NCBI GenBank assembly: GCA_020430865.1
Contig: JAGQIY010000668.1
Coordinates: 1-8,876 of the forward strand
DNA: 8,876 bases
Direction of reading: 5' to 3'
Source of the DNA: Myxococcales bacterium
GTDB taxonomy: Bacteria; Myxococcota; Polyangia; Polyangiales; Polyangiaceae
The notes beneath the pieces are model-generated. The model saw only the letters and a list, made by a program, of their open reading frames with translations. It made no database searches and was not told where the DNA came from. A program made the translations under genes and the position numbers. Shown here piece after piece: positions 7,759-8,876 of this stretch (the first letter of the stretch is position 1; each line of letters opens with the position of its first letter).

Positions 7759-8228
7759 TTCTTCTTGTTCTTCTTGTTCTTCTTGCCGCCCACCCACTTC
7801 GCCGCGGGCTTCGCCTTCGCTTCCGCGGGGATGTCACTTCCATCCACGAACACCCACTTGCCCTCGAGCTTGCGGAACTCGGCGCGCTCGCGATGCTGGG
7901 TGGTGAGGCCCTTGAGCTTGTACTTCGCCACGAAGTCCACGACGCCTTCGTCGTCGTCGGGCCCCCCGGCTTCCGTGCGCAGGATCTCGAGCCCCATCCA
8001 CTCGCTTTCCCGGCTCCAAACCTCGACCTCTTCCCGCACCACCTCTTCCACCGTCTCGGGATCGTGACTGCTCAGGATGTAGTCGACGTTGCCCTTGGCG
8101 AATGCGCTGTAGCGCGAGCGCATGAGCGCCTCGGCCGTCGGTGCGGCCTGCTTACCCTCCAACAGGGGGCCGCAGCAGGCGGAGAAGGCGTGACCGGAAC
8201 CACAAGGGCAAAGCTCGTTGTCTGTCAT
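7755..8228 (-). CDS. ychJ: YchJ-like SEC-C motif protein (UPF0225 family)
   Basis: A 157-residue protein of unknown biochemical role. It opens with the SEC-C zinc motif CPCGSGHAFSACCGP (residues 7-21), whose cysteines 7, 9, 18 and 19 would bind one zinc ion, as in the SecA C-terminus. The YchJ core follows: APTAEALMRSRYSAFAKGNV, then SRESEWMGLEIL, VDFVAKYK and RERAEFRKLEGKWVFVDG, an NTF2-like fold in known relatives. The second C-terminal SEC-C motif of E. coli YchJ is missing; instead the protein ends in a basic tail with KKNKKNKKK, encoded by a 9-bp repeat. The ATG at 8228 is chosen because the zinc motif then begins at residue 7 as usual; the in-frame extension to 8342 has no family resemblance. 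The ribosome site is weak. The stop overlaps the proposed bioA GTG. Confidence 0.88.
   Translation of the reverse strand: MTDNELCPCGSGHAFSACCGPLLEGKQAAPTAEALMRSRYSAFAKGNVDYILSSHDPETVEEVVREEVEVWSRESEWMGLEILRTEAGGPDDDEGVVDFVAKYKLKGLTTQHRERAEFRKLEGKWVFVDGSDIPAEAKAKPAAKWVGGKKNKKNKKK
7759..7785. repeat. Three perfect copies of a 9-bp tandem repeat at the ychJ-bioA junction
   Basis: TTCTTCTTG occurs three times in a row on the plus strand (7759-7767, 7768-7776, 7777-7785). On the coding strand it reads CAAGAAGAA and encodes the lysine/asparagine tail of the YchJ-like protein. Its last unit ends directly at the proposed bioA GTG at 7758, so the purine-rich repeat occupies the bioA ribosome-binding position. 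Nine-base units keep the reading frame on gain or loss of a copy. Confidence 0.85.
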
Positions 8229-8489
8229 GTCGAGTCGCCGGCCGTAGCGCTTTGGCGCCGCCGAGGCAAGCGTACCCTGAAGCTTGGCTGGAGTTGCGGT
8301 TCGACGGGGAAGCCCAGCGCGAGGCGTGGCGAGCACGTACACCCTGCCAATCCCGCGTCAAAGCTCTACGTTTTCGTCCATGGCCTTGTATCCCGCCGCG
8401 TCGCTGCCTAGACACTTCAGACCCCCGGGGAAGCTCTGGCCAAGCCAGCCACCCCGATCGAAACGACAGGGAACCGAGAGGAGAGACTG
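8229..8489. other. Divergent intergenic region between ychJ and sodB
   Basis: These 261 bases should contain the promoters for ychJ-bioA (leftward) and sodB (rightward). I see no gene; the open frames that cross it have no family resemblance and are cut by the real neighbours. No Fur-like or other recognised operator and no defensible -35/-10 pair were found by eye. Confidence 0.6.
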
Positions 8490-8876
8490 ATGGCGATTGA
8501 ACTACCGGCGTTGCCGTGGGCGAAGGACGCCCTGGCGCCGCACATCAGCGCAGAGACGATCGACTACCACTACGGAAAGCACCACAACGCCTACGTGACG
8601 AACCTCAACAAGCTCATCGAAGGCACCGACATGGCCTCGAAGAGCCTGGAGGAAATCGTGAAGGCGGCCGAAGGTGGCATGTTCAACAACGCGGCCCAGG
8701 TGTGGAACCACACCTTCTACTGGAACTCGATGAAGCCAGGTGGCGGCGGCGCGCCGAGCGGCAAGGTCGCCGACGCGATCAAGGACGCGTTCGGCAGCTT
8801 CGACGAGTTCAAGAAGCAGTTCAGCGACAAGGCCGCCACGCTCTTCGGCTCCGGCTGGGCCTGGCTCGTGAAGAAC
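8490..8876 (+). CDS. sodB: Iron-type superoxide dismutase (partial, 3' end outside the window)
   Basis: Converts superoxide to O2 and H2O2, normally in the cytoplasm. The frame is open for 129 codons to the window edge; Fe/Mn dismutases are usually about 190-210 residues, so about two thirds is present. Seen: TIDYHYGKHHNAYVTNLN (23-40) with metal ligand His27 and gateway residues His31 and Tyr35; FNNAAQVWNHTFYW (65-78) with metal ligand His74 and Gln70, the latter placed as in the iron-type enzymes rather than the Mn-type; then the FGSGWAWLV segment (117-125). The last two metal ligands (Asp and His) lie beyond the edge. No signal peptide. GAGAGGAGAG just before the ATG is a strong ribosome site. 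It is divergent from the ychJ-bioA pair. Confidence 0.95.
   Translation, partial: MAIELPALPWAKDALAPHISAETIDYHYGKHHNAYVTNLNKLIEGTDMASKSLEEIVKAAEGGMFNNAAQVWNHTFYWNSMKPGGGGAPSGKVADAIKDAFGSFDEFKKQFSDKAATLFGSGWAWLVKN

Noticed and set aside
7893..8411. 172-codon plus-strand frame
   Set aside because: Antisense to the YchJ-like gene, whose SEC-C motif and core are clear.

Overview
The window reads as an ordinary stretch of a high-GC bacterial chromosome built round aerobic respiration. High third-position GC, a Bacillus/Wolinella-type succinate dehydrogenase with a single di-heme cytochrome b subunit, a short-Q-loop cytochrome bd oxidase and an Fe-type superoxide dismutase together suggest a myxobacterium-like (Myxococcota or other former deltaproteobacterial) genome. 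That placement is inference; there is no rRNA or other phylogenetic marker here.

Layout. Positions 1-1892 (minus strand) hold sdhC followed by the first 392 codons of sdhA, which runs off the left edge; sdhB is probably just outside. Positions 1893-2614 are a 722-base divergent intergenic region with no convincing gene but several small inverted and direct repeats. Positions 2615-5112 (plus) hold cydA and cydB, coupled by a 4-base GTGA overlap. A strong 12-bp hairpin at 5173-5204 separates cydB from a convergent TetR-family regulator (5238-5858, minus). A 508-base gap (5859-6366) follows. Positions 6367-8228 (minus) hold a YchJ-like SEC-C protein gene and bioA, again overlapping by 4 bases (GTGA), with a 9-bp triplicated repeat exactly at the junction. 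From 8490 (plus) an Fe-superoxide dismutase gene begins and runs off the right edge.

How the genes fit together. SdhCA(B) feeds electrons from succinate into the quinone pool, and cytochrome bd takes electrons from quinol to reduce oxygen with high affinity. The two operons start back to back from one large intergenic region, so coordinated or reciprocal control by oxygen or redox state is plausible but not shown. The TetR-type gene next to cydAB is a candidate local regulator without an identifiable ligand. BioA (biotin synthesis), YchJ and SodB look like unrelated housekeeping neighbours.

I did not find a convincing undescribed system, mobile element, CRISPR array or RNA gene. The points most worth checking are the cyd/sdh divergent region, the CydA variant features, and the repeat at the ychJ-bioA junction.
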